DNA from: a bacterium
GTDB taxonomy: Bacteria > BMS3Abin14
Direction of reading: 5' to 3'
Length of the DNA: 17,808 bases
NCBI GenBank assembly: GCA_020350725.1
Contig: CP070719.1
Coordinates: forward strand, 1,203,999-1,221,806
This document shows positions 6,124 through 14,695 of this stretch, piece by piece. A model generated the notes under the pieces. The model was not told the origin of the DNA. It saw only the letters and a list, made by a program, of their open reading frames with translations, and did no database searches. The first letter of the stretch is position 1, and each line of letters starts with the position of its first letter. The translations under genes were made by a program, and so were the position numbers.

Positions 6124-8813
6124 TCGACAATAACGGATCCTCTCTCCTGGACTGGAAGGATGCCTTCGAAGCCGGGTCCGGGGCCGTGGGCGGCAAGGGG
6201 TGGAACCTGGCCCGCCTTGACAGGTACGGCTTCCGGGTCCCTCGGGGCGGTGTGCTGACCGCCCGTGCCTACCGGGATTTCGTGGACCACAACGGACTGG
6301 CCGCCAGGCTCCAGTCAGCTTCCCGTGAGGCGGAAGGTCTCGACCCTTCCGACCCCCGCCTGTCGGAGCTGGCCAACGGGATCATGCCCCTTTTCCTGTC
6401 CGGGCAGCTCCCGGCCCTGCTGGAGCGGGAGATCCGGGACGGGCTGACCCGATGGGGGCTCGTCGGCAGTCCCCTCGCCGTCCGTTCGTCCGCCGCGTCC
6501 GAGGATTCCCCGGCCGCTTCCTTCGCCGGCATCCACGACTCCTTCCTCAACGTCCGGGGCCCTGAAGCGATCGCCTCGGCCATCAAGGCATGCTGGGCCT
6601 CCGTCTGGGGCCCCCGGGCGCTGGTCTACCGCCGCCGGATGGGCCTGTCCGCCGACGCGGTCACGCCGGCCGTGATCCTCATGGCCATGGCGGATGCGGC
6701 CGTCTCCGGGGTCGCCTTTTCCTGTCATCCCGCCAGTGGTCGGGAAGACCAGGTCTTCATCAGTGCCAACTTCGGCCTCGGGGAATCGGTGGTCGGAGGG
6801 ACGGTGGATCCCGATGAGTACACGGTCCACGTCGGCTTCCACTCCCTGAACCAGTCCATCGATTCCAGGAGGATCGGCCGAAAGGAGAAAAAAAGCCTTC
6901 CGCTGGAGGCGGGGGGAACGGCTCTCGTCGACGGATCTCCGGAAAAGGACCGGCAGGCCCTCTCCGATGACGACATTATCCGACTGACCCGTCTCGTTCG
7001 TCGGGTGTTCACCTGCCTGGGTCACTGCGAGCAGCATCAGGACGTGGAATGGGTCTTTGACGGATCGGAATTTTTCCTGGTCCAGTCCCGGCCCGTGACG
7101 GCGGTGCCCCGCTACACCTATCCGGCCCTGAGAAATCAGCGGACCATCTGGTCCAACGCCAACTTCAGGGACACCCTTCCCATGGTCATCTCCCCTCTGG
7201 CCTGGAGCAACATGGCCGACGCCCTCGACACTGTCCTGCAGTCCGTCATGGCCGCGTCGGGTTACCCGACTCTCCCGGGGATCTCCCGCAAGAGGCTCTT
7301 CGAGGGGCGAGGTTATTTCAACGTCTCCGTCATCCAGTGGGAAAACTATGACTCCTTCGCCTCGCCCCCCCAGAGGGTGAACACCCTCCTGGGCGGACAC
7401 CACCCGGCCATCAGGCTTCCGGAAAGGGAACCGATAACCCGCCTGCTGGGGAGAGTGCGGAGGAATATAGCCTACGGAAAGGCGGCCAAAAGGGTCCGCA
7501 GGACGGTGGATGCGGAGTTCCGGCGGTTGTCCGCCTGCGCCGAGTCCGACCGTAAACGGGATCTTTCGGCCCTCAGCGACCGACAGGTCCTGGCTCTGTG
7601 GTCCGAGATGGAAGAGACCTACCGGTCAGCCCCGGACGTCCAGTTCGCCCTGGTGGGAAGCGCCGCCTCCTACATGATGCTGATCCTCCTTCTCGACAGG
7701 TTCTTCAAGGGGAGAGGAGAGGCTCTGGTCAACGCCTTGCTGGCCGGCAAGGAGACGACCACGAGCGGCGAACAAGGGTACAGGCTCGCTGACCTCTCCC
7801 GGACCGCCTCTTCCGATGAGGATGCCAGGGCCCTCCTCATCGACGGTGAGCGCGATCCCCTGTCCTGGCGGGACGCTCTGCCGGAGGGGTCCCCGTTCAG
7901 GAGGGAGTTCTCGGCCTTCCTGGAGGAATTCGGCCACAGGGGCATTTACGAGTGGGACATCAGCAACCCCCGGTGGCGGGAGGATCCCTCCTGGCTCCTG
8001 GAGGTGATCCGGACCAACCTGACCAACAGGGCGGCGGATGACGTCGAGAGGCTGCGGCAGCGTCAGGCTGAGACCTCCGACAGGGCATGGCAGGAAGTGA
8101 CGTCGCGGGTTCCCTTTTTTCTCCGTCCCTTCCTGAGAAAGCTGCTGGATGGAGCCGGGCAGGAAACGGTCCAGAGAGAGATGGCCCGCTCCACCCTCGC
8201 CCGGGTCGTGGAGATAGGCAGACTCATGGCTCTGGAGGCCGGCAGGCGGTTCGCCGGACGGGGCCTCCTGCAGAGGGTTGAGGACGTCTTCTTCCTCACC
8301 TGGGGAGAGATCCAGGCCGTCTTCACCGGTGAGGACACCGGAGAAGGCCTGACGGCCCTGGTGTCGGACCGGCGGGTACGGCACCGGGAGCTGGAGAAAT
8401 CCTCGCCTCCCGATTATCTGGAGGAGGATGTCCCCCATCGCGCGGCCGTGGACAGAGCCTCCGGGGACGACGTTCTCATCGGCATGGGGGTCTCCTCCGG
8501 GCGGGCGAGGGGGACGGCGAGGTTGATCCGCCACCCGGCCGAGGGGGACCGTCTCCGCCACGGCGAGGTCCTCGTCGCCCCGGGAACCGATCCCGCCTGG
8601 ACGCCCCTGTTCCTCAGGGCCTCGGCCCTGATCATGGAGACGGGGGGCATGATCTCCCACGGCGCCATCGTTGCCCGGGAGTACGGCATCCCGGCGGTGA
8701 TCAACGTGGCCGGTGCCCTCGACATTCTCACCGACGGGACCCGGGTGGTCGTTGACGGGGACGAGGGAAGGGTCCACCTGGAACAGGGGACCCTTTCATC
8801 CCGCGGGATGTAA
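6120..8813 (+). CDS. PEP synthase / rifampin phosphotransferase-like phosphotransfer enzyme
   Basis: This encodes 897 residues with three parts. An N-terminal ATP-grasp PEP/pyruvate-binding domain (about 10-330) has VGGKGWNL at 23-30, AVRSSAASEDSPAASFAG at 120-137 and a VQSRPV end. A long helical central region (about 340-800) begins with NANFRDTLPMVISPLAWS. A C-terminal swivelling phosphohistidine domain (about 805-895) carries GGMISH847GAIVAREYGIPAV. This ATP-grasp / centre / His-domain order and length match rifampin phosphotransferases and related PEP-utilising enzymes. It lacks the C-terminal PEP-binding TIM barrel of true PEP synthase, so PEP synthesis from pyruvate is unlikely. The central region should bind the acceptor, which is unknown. 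The start is the ATG overlapping the tetR stop; upstream in-frame codons overlap tetR and are rejected. Confidence 0.88.
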   Translation: MIDNNGSSLLDWKDAFEAGSGAVGGKGWNLARLDRYGFRVPRGGVLTARAYRDFVDHNGLAARLQSASREAEGLDPSDPRLSELANGIMPLFLSGQLPALLEREIRDGLTRWGLVGSPLAVRSSAASEDSPAASFAGIHDSFLNVRGPEAIASAIKACWASVWGPRALVYRRRMGLSADAVTPAVILMAMADAAVSGVAFSCHPASGREDQVFISANFGLGESVVGGTVDPDEYTVHVGFHSLNQSIDSRRIGRKEKKSLPLEAGGTALVDGSPEKDRQALSDDDIIRLTRLVRRVFTCLGHCEQHQDVEWVFDGSEFFLVQSRPVTAVPRYTYPALRNQRTIWSNANFRDTLPMVISPLAWSNMADALDTVLQSVMAASGYPTLPGISRKRLFEGRGYFNVSVIQWENYDSFASPPQRVNTLLGGHHPAIRLPEREPITRLLGRVRRNIAYGKAAKRVRRTVDAEFRRLSACAESDRKRDLSALSDRQVLALWSEMEETYRSAPDVQFALVGSAASYMMLILLLDRFFKGRGEALVNALLAGKETTTSGEQGYRLADLSRTASSDEDARALLIDGERDPLSWRDALPEGSPFRREFSAFLEEFGHRGIYEWDISNPRWREDPSWLLEVIRTNLTNRAADDVERLRQRQAETSDRAWQEVTSRVPFFLRPFLRKLLDGAGQETVQREMARSTLARVVEIGRLMALEAGRRFAGRGLLQRVEDVFFLTWGEIQAVFTGEDTGEGLTALVSDRRVRHRELEKSSPPDYLEEDVPHRAAVDRASGDDVLIGMGVSSGRARGTARLIRHPAEGDRLRHGEVLVAPGTDPAWTPLFLRASALIMETGGMISHGAIVAREYGIPAVINVAGALDILTDGTRVVVDGDEGRVHLEQGTLSSRGM

Positions 8814-8895
8814 GACTGCCTTGGTGCAGCTTTGGTATCTCCACGCAGGGGTGGCAGAGGGGAGATAAGCTCCCGGAAGCCCATCCCCTTGACAG

Positions 8896-8913
8896 TTCCC
8901 CCCGGGAGGGGAA
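8896..8913 (+). other. Short stem-loop just ahead of the lipoprotein ribosome binding site
   Basis: TTCCCC (8896-8901) can pair with GGGGAA (8908-8913) around a 6-nt loop. GGAGG follows at 8916-8920. There is no T-run, so a terminator role is doubtful; it may tune translation of the lipoprotein. Confidence 0.3.
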
Positions 8914-8927
8914 ACGGAGGATGTAGG

Positions 8928-9773
8928 ATGTTCAGATGTTCTCTCAACCGAATAGCCGCAGTCGTTGTCCTGTCATTGGTGGTCCTTCCGGGCTGCGGGG
9001 ATGTCTCCGTCAACGGCTTCCCACCGGATCCTGATTATGCCTGGTACTGGTGGTGGCCCGACAGTACCGAGTTCGTGGCGAGGGGTTCCTTTTCAACCCT
9101 GGAGCCGGTGGACGACCGCGTCCGGGTGCGTCTCGACGCCTCGAACGGATCCGTTGCCGTCATCGGTCAGCCGGGTTCCGGGTCGGTCCTCATAACAGCG
9201 GAGGTGATCGTCGGTTCCGACAGCCTGGTAGACGCCCAGGCGGGCCTTGACGATCTGAACGTCCTCGTGACGGAAGGCAACGGGGAGATCACCATCCGGA
9301 CGGACCAACCCGGATCACCAGACGGCCGCCAGTACGTGGTCAACTACACCGTCGAGGTCTCCGCCGATCTTGAGACCGTCATCACCCAGACCAATGGGGA
9401 CATCACGGTTGAGGGCATGGGGGGGGCCGTCACCGTGGACGCCGTGAACGGGAACGTCCGGCTGGGGAATACCCTCGGGGACCTTTTCGTAGACCTGTCC
9501 AACGGCCGTATCGAGGGCACAGCGTCCCTGCCTTCGGGAGGGGAGATCAGGCTCTCGGGGGTGAACACGGACATCGACCTGAGCGTCCCGACGTCGACGT
9601 CGGCGGCCCTTTCCGCCCTTTCCTCCACCGGATCCGTCACGGGGGACAATCTCGCCTTGACGGACCCTGTTTTCACCGGCCAGTCGCTGACCGGCACCCT
9701 GGGCGGCGGAGCCGGCCTGATCCGACTGGAGACGGTGAACGGCAATATCGGCATCACCGGACTGGATCCGTAG
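8928..9773 (+). CDS. DUF4097-like beta-helical lipoprotein
   Basis: This encodes 281 residues. The lipoprotein signal ends L20-P-G-C23. After a Trp/Tyr-rich linker, the mature part has repeated short beta turns with Asn-Gly corners (NGSVAV, NGEITI, NGDITV, NGNVRL, NGRIEG, NGNIGI), the pattern of DUF4097 / putative adhesin beta-helix proteins found in cell envelopes. GGAGG at 8916-8920 lies 7 nt before the ATG at 8928; the frame is open further upstream, but that would lose the signal peptide. It follows the phosphotransferase gene by 114 bp on the same strand, so co-transcription is possible but unproven. The role is unknown; members are often linked to envelope stress or surface structures. 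Confidence 0.87.
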   Translation: MFRCSLNRIAAVVVLSLVVLPGCGDVSVNGFPPDPDYAWYWWWPDSTEFVARGSFSTLEPVDDRVRVRLDASNGSVAVIGQPGSGSVLITAEVIVGSDSLVDAQAGLDDLNVLVTEGNGEITIRTDQPGSPDGRQYVVNYTVEVSADLETVITQTNGDITVEGMGGAVTVDAVNGNVRLGNTLGDLFVDLSNGRIEGTASLPSGGEIRLSGVNTDIDLSVPTSTSAALSALSSTGSVTGDNLALTDPVFTGQSLTGTLGGGAGLIRLETVNGNIGITGLDP

Positions 9774-9865
9774 GACCGGAAGTACAGGAAATGAGGGCAG
9801 ACAGGAATATGAGTGCAGGGTGGAAATGGAAACTGCCTGCGGGAACACGCCCGGGCGGGTATGGC

Positions 9866-10231
9866 TCAGGACGATCTCCGTCCCGCAAGGGCACCTGTCC
9901 ACCAGGTGGACAGGAACTCCAGGCTGATGGGGATCCATGTCCCCAGGGGACTGCGGAACATGTCGAAGCTCTTCTCGATGACCATGGCGACGAGGAAGAC
10001 GTCCATGAACAGGACGAAGGAGATGAAGAGGAACGCCGTTGTCAGGGGAGAGGTGAACCCGAAGAAGCGCGTGTAGACGTAGGTGACCGCCGCGAAGAAG
10101 ATCGGCGCCCCCACGGCATGGACGACCAGGGTCCTTTCCATGGTCATGAACTCGCGCCCGATCCACACGGTGGCGCCGCACAGGGCCCAGGCCACGAAGG
10201 CGTGGACCAGGATGATGAGGGCCTTTTTCAC
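9866..10231 (-). CDS. Small integral membrane protein of unknown function
   Basis: This encodes 121 residues with about four hydrophobic segments (roughly 3-22, 34-53, 63-85 and 97-112), so it is almost certainly an inner-membrane protein. The GTG start at 10231 (VKKALIILVHAF) is preferred because GGAGGAGA lies 5 nt upstream (10237-10244). An ATG 23 codons upstream would add a charged leader without a good ribosome binding site. Charged residues R25, E28 and R33 flank the second segment, and VVHAVGAPIFF and LEFLSTWWTG look conserved-type. I cannot name a family with confidence. It converges on the lipoprotein gene with a 92-bp gap. Confidence 0.8.
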   Translation of the reverse strand: MKKALIILVHAFVAWALCGATVWIGREFMTMERTLVVHAVGAPIFFAAVTYVYTRFFGFTSPLTTAFLFISFVLFMDVFLVAMVIEKSFDMFRSPLGTWIPISLEFLSTWWTGALAGRRSS

Positions 10232-10303
10232 TGCTGTCTCCTCCCCTGCCGAAACCCGTTTCTCTTCAGCTAACATGAAGCTTTCGCCGGGATCAACCAT
10301 GAA

Positions 10304-10338
10304 CCCCGGCGTTGCGTCTTGCTATATAACCGTTTTTT
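10304..10338 (+). repeat. Degenerate dispersed repeat, copy E
   Basis: The sequence runs CCCCGGCGTTGCG, TCTTGCTATATAACC, then TTTTTT. It aligns along its whole length with the transposase terminal repeat, with several substitutions and one insertion. It lies upstream of the small membrane protein gene. The orientation is as for copies A to C. The decay suggests an older insertion. Confidence 0.6.
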
Positions 10339-10496
10339 CTTGAGAACTCATTCTATATCCCCGGAAACACCGGAGATCAGTCGAACCCTGATTCGACCAA
10401 CTTATGCAGTCCAAGCCGTTGCTGAAAGGTTAAGGCTAAATCGCATGATACGGCCCTTTGGTCCTCGACAACGGGTGCCTGGGCTGCGAATGAACT

Positions 10497-12275
10497 TCAG
10501 AACGGCCAAATGACCGGGATCAGCAGGACGGCGATGCCCCAGAACAAGAAGTTCAGGGGACCGCCGACAATGGTGAAGTCCAGGAAACGGTATCCTCCCG
10601 GAGCGTATATCATCGTGTTGGTTTTGTACCCGATCGGCGTGGCGAAACTGGTCGATGCGGCAAACGTTATCGCCATGAGGAGAGGCCTCGGATCCACATC
10701 CATGGCCATTCCCAGGGAGATGGCCATCGGCGCCAGGAGAACCGCCGCCGCGTTGTTTGACATGGCCTCCGTGAGCAACGCGGTCGTGAGGTAGATCACC
10801 GACAGGACCACCAGGGGACCGAAGCCGACAAAGGGCTCCAGCACCGTGTTGGCCAGCCAGGAAGCGGTGCCGGACTGGTCGATGGCAATCCCGAGCGGGA
10901 TGATACCCCCGAGCAGGAATATGACCTTCCAGTCGATCGCCTGATAGGCTTCCTCAATGGTCAAACAGCCGGTGAGCACCATTCCGATGCCACCCAACAG
11001 GGCGGCCGTCATTATCGGCATGACATTGAAGGCGGCTATTCCGACCACCGCCAGCAGGATGCCGACGGCGATCGCGGCCTTGTCCTTTCGCAGGAACATC
11101 TCAGTCAGCTCGTTGGTCACGATCAGGTCGTCGGACTTCAGGATGCGCTCTATGTCGTCGCTCCCCCCCTGGAGCAGGAGAGAATCACCGCTGTCGAGTT
11201 CAATGTCCTCGATCTGCTCCCGCATAACTTTCCCCCTTCTCTGCACTGCCAGCACCATGCATCCGAATCGACGCCTGATGTTCGAAGCCTTAACGGTCCT
11301 GCCGACAAAATGCGACCCCGGAGGGACCAGTGCCTCCACAAGCTTGACCTCATGAGACTGCAGGGCCCGGCTGCTGAGGCGTTCTTCACCGGGGAGCTTG
11401 AGACCGTACCTTTCCTGAAGGCGAAGGATCTCGTCCAGATGTCCGTGCAGAAGCAGGATGTCCCCCTCACGCACGTTCGTCCGTGAGGCCCGTGACGTAG
11501 CTTTTCCCCCCCGAATGATCTCCACCAGACTCACGTCCTTTTCATTCCCTGCCGCTCCATCATCCCAGAGATCACCCACGAGGGGTGAGTTCTCTCCGAC
11601 TTGAACCTCCGCCAGGTAGTCGACGAGACGGTACCTGTCTACCTGATCCGGCTCACCCTTCCTCGCGGGGATCAGCCTGGGCGTGACCAAGACGAGATAC
11701 AGGATACCGACGGCGGACATGACGATGCCCAGGGGAGCGAACTCGAATATGGCGAAGGGTTCGAGCCCATATGTGACCGCGATGGCGCTGACCAAGATGT
11801 TGGTGGAGGTTCCGATCAGGGTGCAGACCCCGCCGAATTGACTGGCAAAGGACAGCGGCATCAGGACGCGAGACGGGGAAATGTTGCGCTGGTTGGACAG
11901 AGCGACGGCAACCGGGATGAAGATGGCGACGGTAGCAGTATTGATAATAAAGGCGGACAGGGCGGCGATGGCCAGACACAGGACCATGAGCAACCTGGCT
12001 TCCGACCTCCCTGCAAGGCTTCCCAGCCGGCGTACCAGCCACTGGACCCAGCCCGTGCGGACCAGTCCGGCACTGAGCACAAACATAGCCGCGACCGTTG
12101 CCGTCGCACTGCTGGCAAAACCTTCAAGGGCCTGGCCCGGCTCGATCAGGCCGAGCAGGAGCAGCGCTCCGAGCACACAGAGGGCGCCCAGGTCCACCCG
12201 CAGCCTCCCCGAGATGAAAACCACCATCGCGGCGATCACGACCATGAGGACAAGAAAGATGTTCAGATCCAACAT
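10497..12275 (-). CDS. SLC13-family (DASS) permease with two RCK_C domains
   Basis: This encodes 592 residues. Two membrane halves (about 5-200 and 400-592) flank a soluble insert with two TrkA-C/RCK_C regulatory domains (about 215-290 and 305-390; second with PGSHFVGRTV and ELDSGDSLLLQG). Signature segments are INTATVAIFIPV (111-122), GTSTN (155-159), SNNAAAVLLAP (506-516) and ATPIGYKTNT (545-554), typical of Na+-coupled sulfate, dicarboxylate or other anion transporters. The substrate cannot be told from sequence. The ATG at 12275 begins the first membrane helix and has GGGAG about 9 nt upstream; the open frame upstream to 12365 lacks hydrophobic or family character. The RCK_C insert implies gating by a bound ligand. 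Confidence 0.93.
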   Translation of the reverse strand: MLDLNIFLVLMVVIAAMVVFISGRLRVDLGALCVLGALLLLGLIEPGQALEGFASSATATVAAMFVLSAGLVRTGWVQWLVRRLGSLAGRSEARLLMVLCLAIAALSAFIINTATVAIFIPVAVALSNQRNISPSRVLMPLSFASQFGGVCTLIGTSTNILVSAIAVTYGLEPFAIFEFAPLGIVMSAVGILYLVLVTPRLIPARKGEPDQVDRYRLVDYLAEVQVGENSPLVGDLWDDGAAGNEKDVSLVEIIRGGKATSRASRTNVREGDILLLHGHLDEILRLQERYGLKLPGEERLSSRALQSHEVKLVEALVPPGSHFVGRTVKASNIRRRFGCMVLAVQRRGKVMREQIEDIELDSGDSLLLQGGSDDIERILKSDDLIVTNELTEMFLRKDKAAIAVGILLAVVGIAAFNVMPIMTAALLGGIGMVLTGCLTIEEAYQAIDWKVIFLLGGIIPLGIAIDQSGTASWLANTVLEPFVGFGPLVVLSVIYLTTALLTEAMSNNAAAVLLAPMAISLGMAMDVDPRPLLMAITFAASTSFATPIGYKTNTMIYAPGGYRFLDFTIVGGPLNFLFWGIAVLLIPVIWPF

Positions 12276-12401
12276 AGCTGCAGGTCTCCCGAGCGAGACT
12301 TGACCGGCAAACCGAGCACACGATCTCTTTTGCCCTGCCGTCGACGGCCCACCGGATAATACCACATCAGACCGCAGGCAACCCCGACGGACCAGGGGAC
12401 C

Positions 12402-12428
12402 GGCTCTGTCCCAGACTGTGTCAGAGCC
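12402..12428. other. Intergenic hairpin between the DUF6713-like and permease genes
   Basis: GGCTCTG (12402-12408) pairs perfectly with CAGAGCC (12422-12428) around a 13-nt loop. No T-run follows on either strand. It could be an RNA processing site or a weak terminator on the minus strand. Confidence 0.35.
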
Positions 12429-12465
12429 CCACAGGAACTTCCAACCGCTAATGCTTGAATAACAG

Positions 12466-12852
12466 TCAACTATACCCCAGCAGCAGTACCGCAGTGACCG
12501 CGGTTTGAATCGACGACAGGATCAGAGTGCCGTAGAGGATGAAACGGGACATGCCTGACGTGAACTCCTCCCCGCCCTTGCGGATGAGGAGGGTGTGGAC
12601 GGTGAAGGCGAAGATGCCCGAGGCGGCGAGGATCAGGGAGAACACCAGTCCTGCAGATCCTCCCTCATGCACGAGCACGAGGCCGTACAGGACGAACATG
12701 AGAAGGGGAAAATGGAGGATGAGAAAACCGCTAATGCCTCCCGGCAGCCTGAACAGCTCCCACTCTTTCCAGTACGCCGAGTCGATCTCGTGGTTGATCA
12801 GGAATACGGCGTTTGCCAGATATATCCAGAAAAGAAGGTCGTACATTTTCAC
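12466..12852 (-). CDS. DUF6713-like small membrane protein
   Basis: This encodes 128 residues with four hydrophobic segments (about 5-19, 39-62, 68-89 and 102-126). The N-terminal segment LFWIYLANAVFLINHEIDSAYWKEWELF, with its HEID and YWKEWE core, matches my memory of the DUF6713 family; the name is from recognition of this motif only. The function is unknown. The start is GTG at 12852, with GAGGA a few bases upstream; an ATG two codons in is equally possible. It lies upstream of the permease on the same strand, separated by about 190 bp that include a hairpin. Confidence 0.83.
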   Translation of the reverse strand: MKMYDLLFWIYLANAVFLINHEIDSAYWKEWELFRLPGGISGFLILHFPLLMFVLYGLVLVHEGGSAGLVFSLILAASGIFAFTVHTLLIRKGGEEFTSGMSRFILYGTLILSSIQTAVTAVLLLGYS

Positions 12853-12890
12853 CTATCCTCAGGCCGGGGTCGAGAGACCGGAACCGGCCG

Positions 12891-13388
12891 TCATTCCACT
12901 CCCATCCCTCTTTCCTCCAGGAAGTCCTCGATCCGGGTGCCGCTGTGGATTTCCTTTGACATCGATCCCGGCACGGAGCGCTTCTCGAGAACCACCATGA
13001 CAGGTGATTGACAGTACTCTTCCGCCTGTTCCAAGGACTCGAACTGGTATATTCCCTGGGAATATCCGCTTTCCCGGCAGAAGGTCCAGATCTTGCCGCG
13101 AAAACCGGGCATGCCGATAATAGCTGGGACGGGAAGGAGGGAGAGGATCCTGTTTACTGCATGGGAGAACCTGGCGAACCTGAAACGCACCCTGAGGACC
13201 GTCATGTCCTCGGTTGTTACAGACCGGGAAGAGGCGACCCGTATCTCTCGAAATACAGTGTGCACTTCCCCGTTTTCCGTCGTGAGGAATCTTCCCACCC
13301 GATCTCCCGGAAGCCGGATGCGTCCGGAAACCAGGCGCCAAAGGCCAACCCCGGCAGCGACGGGCGGAAGGTATCTCGGGTCAGGCAT
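12891..13388 (-). CDS. Uncharacterised protein, probable ferredoxin-like/alpha-beta barrel (YdhR-like)
   Basis: This encodes 165 residues. The N-terminal 60 residues hold a WRLVSGRIRLPGDRVGRFL segment and a beta pair (GEVHTVFREIRV). From about residue 62 a beta-alpha-beta pattern follows: TVLRVRFRFARF, a helix, PGFRGKIWTFCRESGYSQGIYQFESLEQAEEYCQSPVMVVL. This is reminiscent of YdhR-type dimeric alpha/beta barrel (ABM-like) proteins. No signal peptide or membrane segment is seen. The ATG at 13388 has a G-rich run immediately upstream that is too close for an ideal ribosome binding site, so the start is not certain. It is 38 bp upstream of the DUF6713-like gene and likely in the same transcript. 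Confidence 0.75.
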   Translation of the reverse strand: MPDPRYLPPVAAGVGLWRLVSGRIRLPGDRVGRFLTTENGEVHTVFREIRVASSRSVTTEDMTVLRVRFRFARFSHAVNRILSLLPVPAIIGMPGFRGKIWTFCRESGYSQGIYQFESLEQAEEYCQSPVMVVLEKRSVPGSMSKEIHSGTRIEDFLEERGMGVE

Positions 13389-13609
13389 CTCCCCCCCCGT
13401 GAAAAGGTTTCACCCAATGTTAGCGCATGGAAGGGGCGATGAAAAGCGGGGGCAGGTAGAGATGGGGACGAATGCCCCTGGGAAGGGATTACAGGCCACC
13501 GGCTCACCTGCGCCCTGATCGCCTGGGATCTGGATCCTGAAATTTGGAGTGGTTGAGTATACATCACGGTCCGGATCAACACCGAAACAGCGTCCCCTGG
13601 AGGGGGAAC

Positions 13610-14341
13610 CTAACCTCCCTTGCCGTATCTTCCCCGCAGGGATATATAGAGGACCTGGCAGATCACCTTTCTCTCCAACCCCTTGGCCCCTTTTTCCAGC
13701 ACCACCAGGTTCTGGACACCGCCCTCCTCGATCGGGGCGATGAGCCTCCCCCCCGCCTCAAGCTGGTCCAGAAGCGGTGGGGGGATCTGATCGCAGGCTG
13801 CCGTCATGCAGATCCGGTCATAGGGGGCTCCCTCCCGGTGTCCCAGGCCGCCGTCCCCCTGGACCAGGACGACGTCATGGTATCCCGTCCTCCTGAGATT
13901 GTTTTCCGCAAAGGCCAGGGTGACAGGATCGATCTCCATGGCGAGGACAAGGCCTTTCTCCCCGACGATCTCCCGGGCCAGGGCCGTGCCGTAGCCCGAC
14001 CCGAGGCCAACCTCCAGAAACCTGTGTCCCCGATCGAGTCCCAGGGGCTCGTAAAAAAGGGGATAGCTGTGCGGGCAGGAGATGGTGGCCTCTTCCCCGG
14101 GCAGGGGAAGGGGAACCTCCTCATAGGCGTAGTCCCTGTACAGACGGGGAATGAAGTCCTCCCTGGGGACCTTCAGCAGGGCTTCCCTGATCCGCTCGGA
14201 GCGCAGATAGCCTTTCCGGGTGAGCGAGGCCACCTTTTCCTTCCGTTCCCGGCGGAATTCCTCTTCGCCCTTCACCGGCTCCCTGGGTGGTGGAATGACC
14301 CAGCCCCTCATGTGTTCCCCTCGGCAGCGCCTGACCCCCAT
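13610..14341 (-). CDS. pcm: Protein-L-isoaspartate O-methyltransferase homologue
   Basis: This encodes 243 residues. The family repairs damaged proteins by methylating L-isoaspartyl residues with S-adenosylmethionine in the cytoplasm. Visible features are the N-terminal helix pair with VPREDFIPRLYRDYAYEEVPLPL (58-80), a substrate-loop ISCPHSYPLFYEPLGL (87-102), SAM motif I LEVGLGSGYG (109-118), an acidic residue after the second strand (E136), GDGG (162-165), PYDRICMTAACDQIPPPLLDQL, and GGRLIAPI. Length fits the family (about 210-240). The ATG at 14341 has AGGGGG upstream; a second ATG at 14311 has GAGGGGA 5 nt upstream and is about as likely. A small GC hairpin (about 13590-13604) follows the stop. 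Confidence 0.88.
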   Translation of the reverse strand: MGVRRCRGEHMRGWVIPPPREPVKGEEEFRRERKEKVASLTRKGYLRSERIREALLKVPREDFIPRLYRDYAYEEVPLPLPGEEATISCPHSYPLFYEPLGLDRGHRFLEVGLGSGYGTALAREIVGEKGLVLAMEIDPVTLAFAENNLRRTGYHDVVLVQGDGGLGHREGAPYDRICMTAACDQIPPPLLDQLEAGGRLIAPIEEGGVQNLVVLEKGAKGLERKVICQVLYISLRGRYGKGG

Positions 14342-14695
14342 GGTATCCCCCTGGAACTTTCCGATAAGTTCTGTCAGCCTCGGCCCGGAGGATTCGGCAA
14401 CCGGTACCCCTACAACGCAAAGCGTCCCGAAACAAAGGTAGCGCCGGAGTAAAAGCCGAAGTAGAAAGGGCCCGTGTGACGATAACCGCTGCTTCTACTG
14501 TTTATTCTACAGGACAATGAGCAGACGGGCCGGCCCACGCAAGTTCTCACGGGCGGAGGCCGAACTCACTCACCGGCACTTTCCACCTCCTCTCGCGTGG
14601 TAGATGCGCTCTCCTCATTCCCTGATGCCTCATCTCGGTGCCCCAGGGGCTGATGAGGAAGATTTCCGCGCCTTACCCCGGGGTTTTCCTGTAAG
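14342..14695. other. 354-bp divergent intergenic region, no gene found
   Basis: The region separates the methyltransferase (-) from the metallophosphoesterase (+), so both promoters should lie here. I found no convincing -35/-10 pair. Two inverted repeats are visible: AGTAGAA/TTCTACT (14460-14466 with 14493-14499), and CCTCATC/GATGAGG (14628-14634 with 14652-14658) enclosing a second GC dyad, GCCCC/GGGGC. The latter ends 37 bp before the metallophosphoesterase ATG and could be a leader hairpin. Short frames here have no family character. Confidence 0.5.

Noticed and set aside
6315-8777. Long minus-strand open frames (362 and 383 codons) opposite the phosphotransferase
   Set aside because: They are Pro/Gly/Arg-rich translations without domains, typical antisense frames in GC-rich coding DNA.
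11307-11325. AAATGCGACCCCGG match to the dispersed repeat
   Set aside because: It is only a partial match and lies within the permease coding sequence; probably chance.
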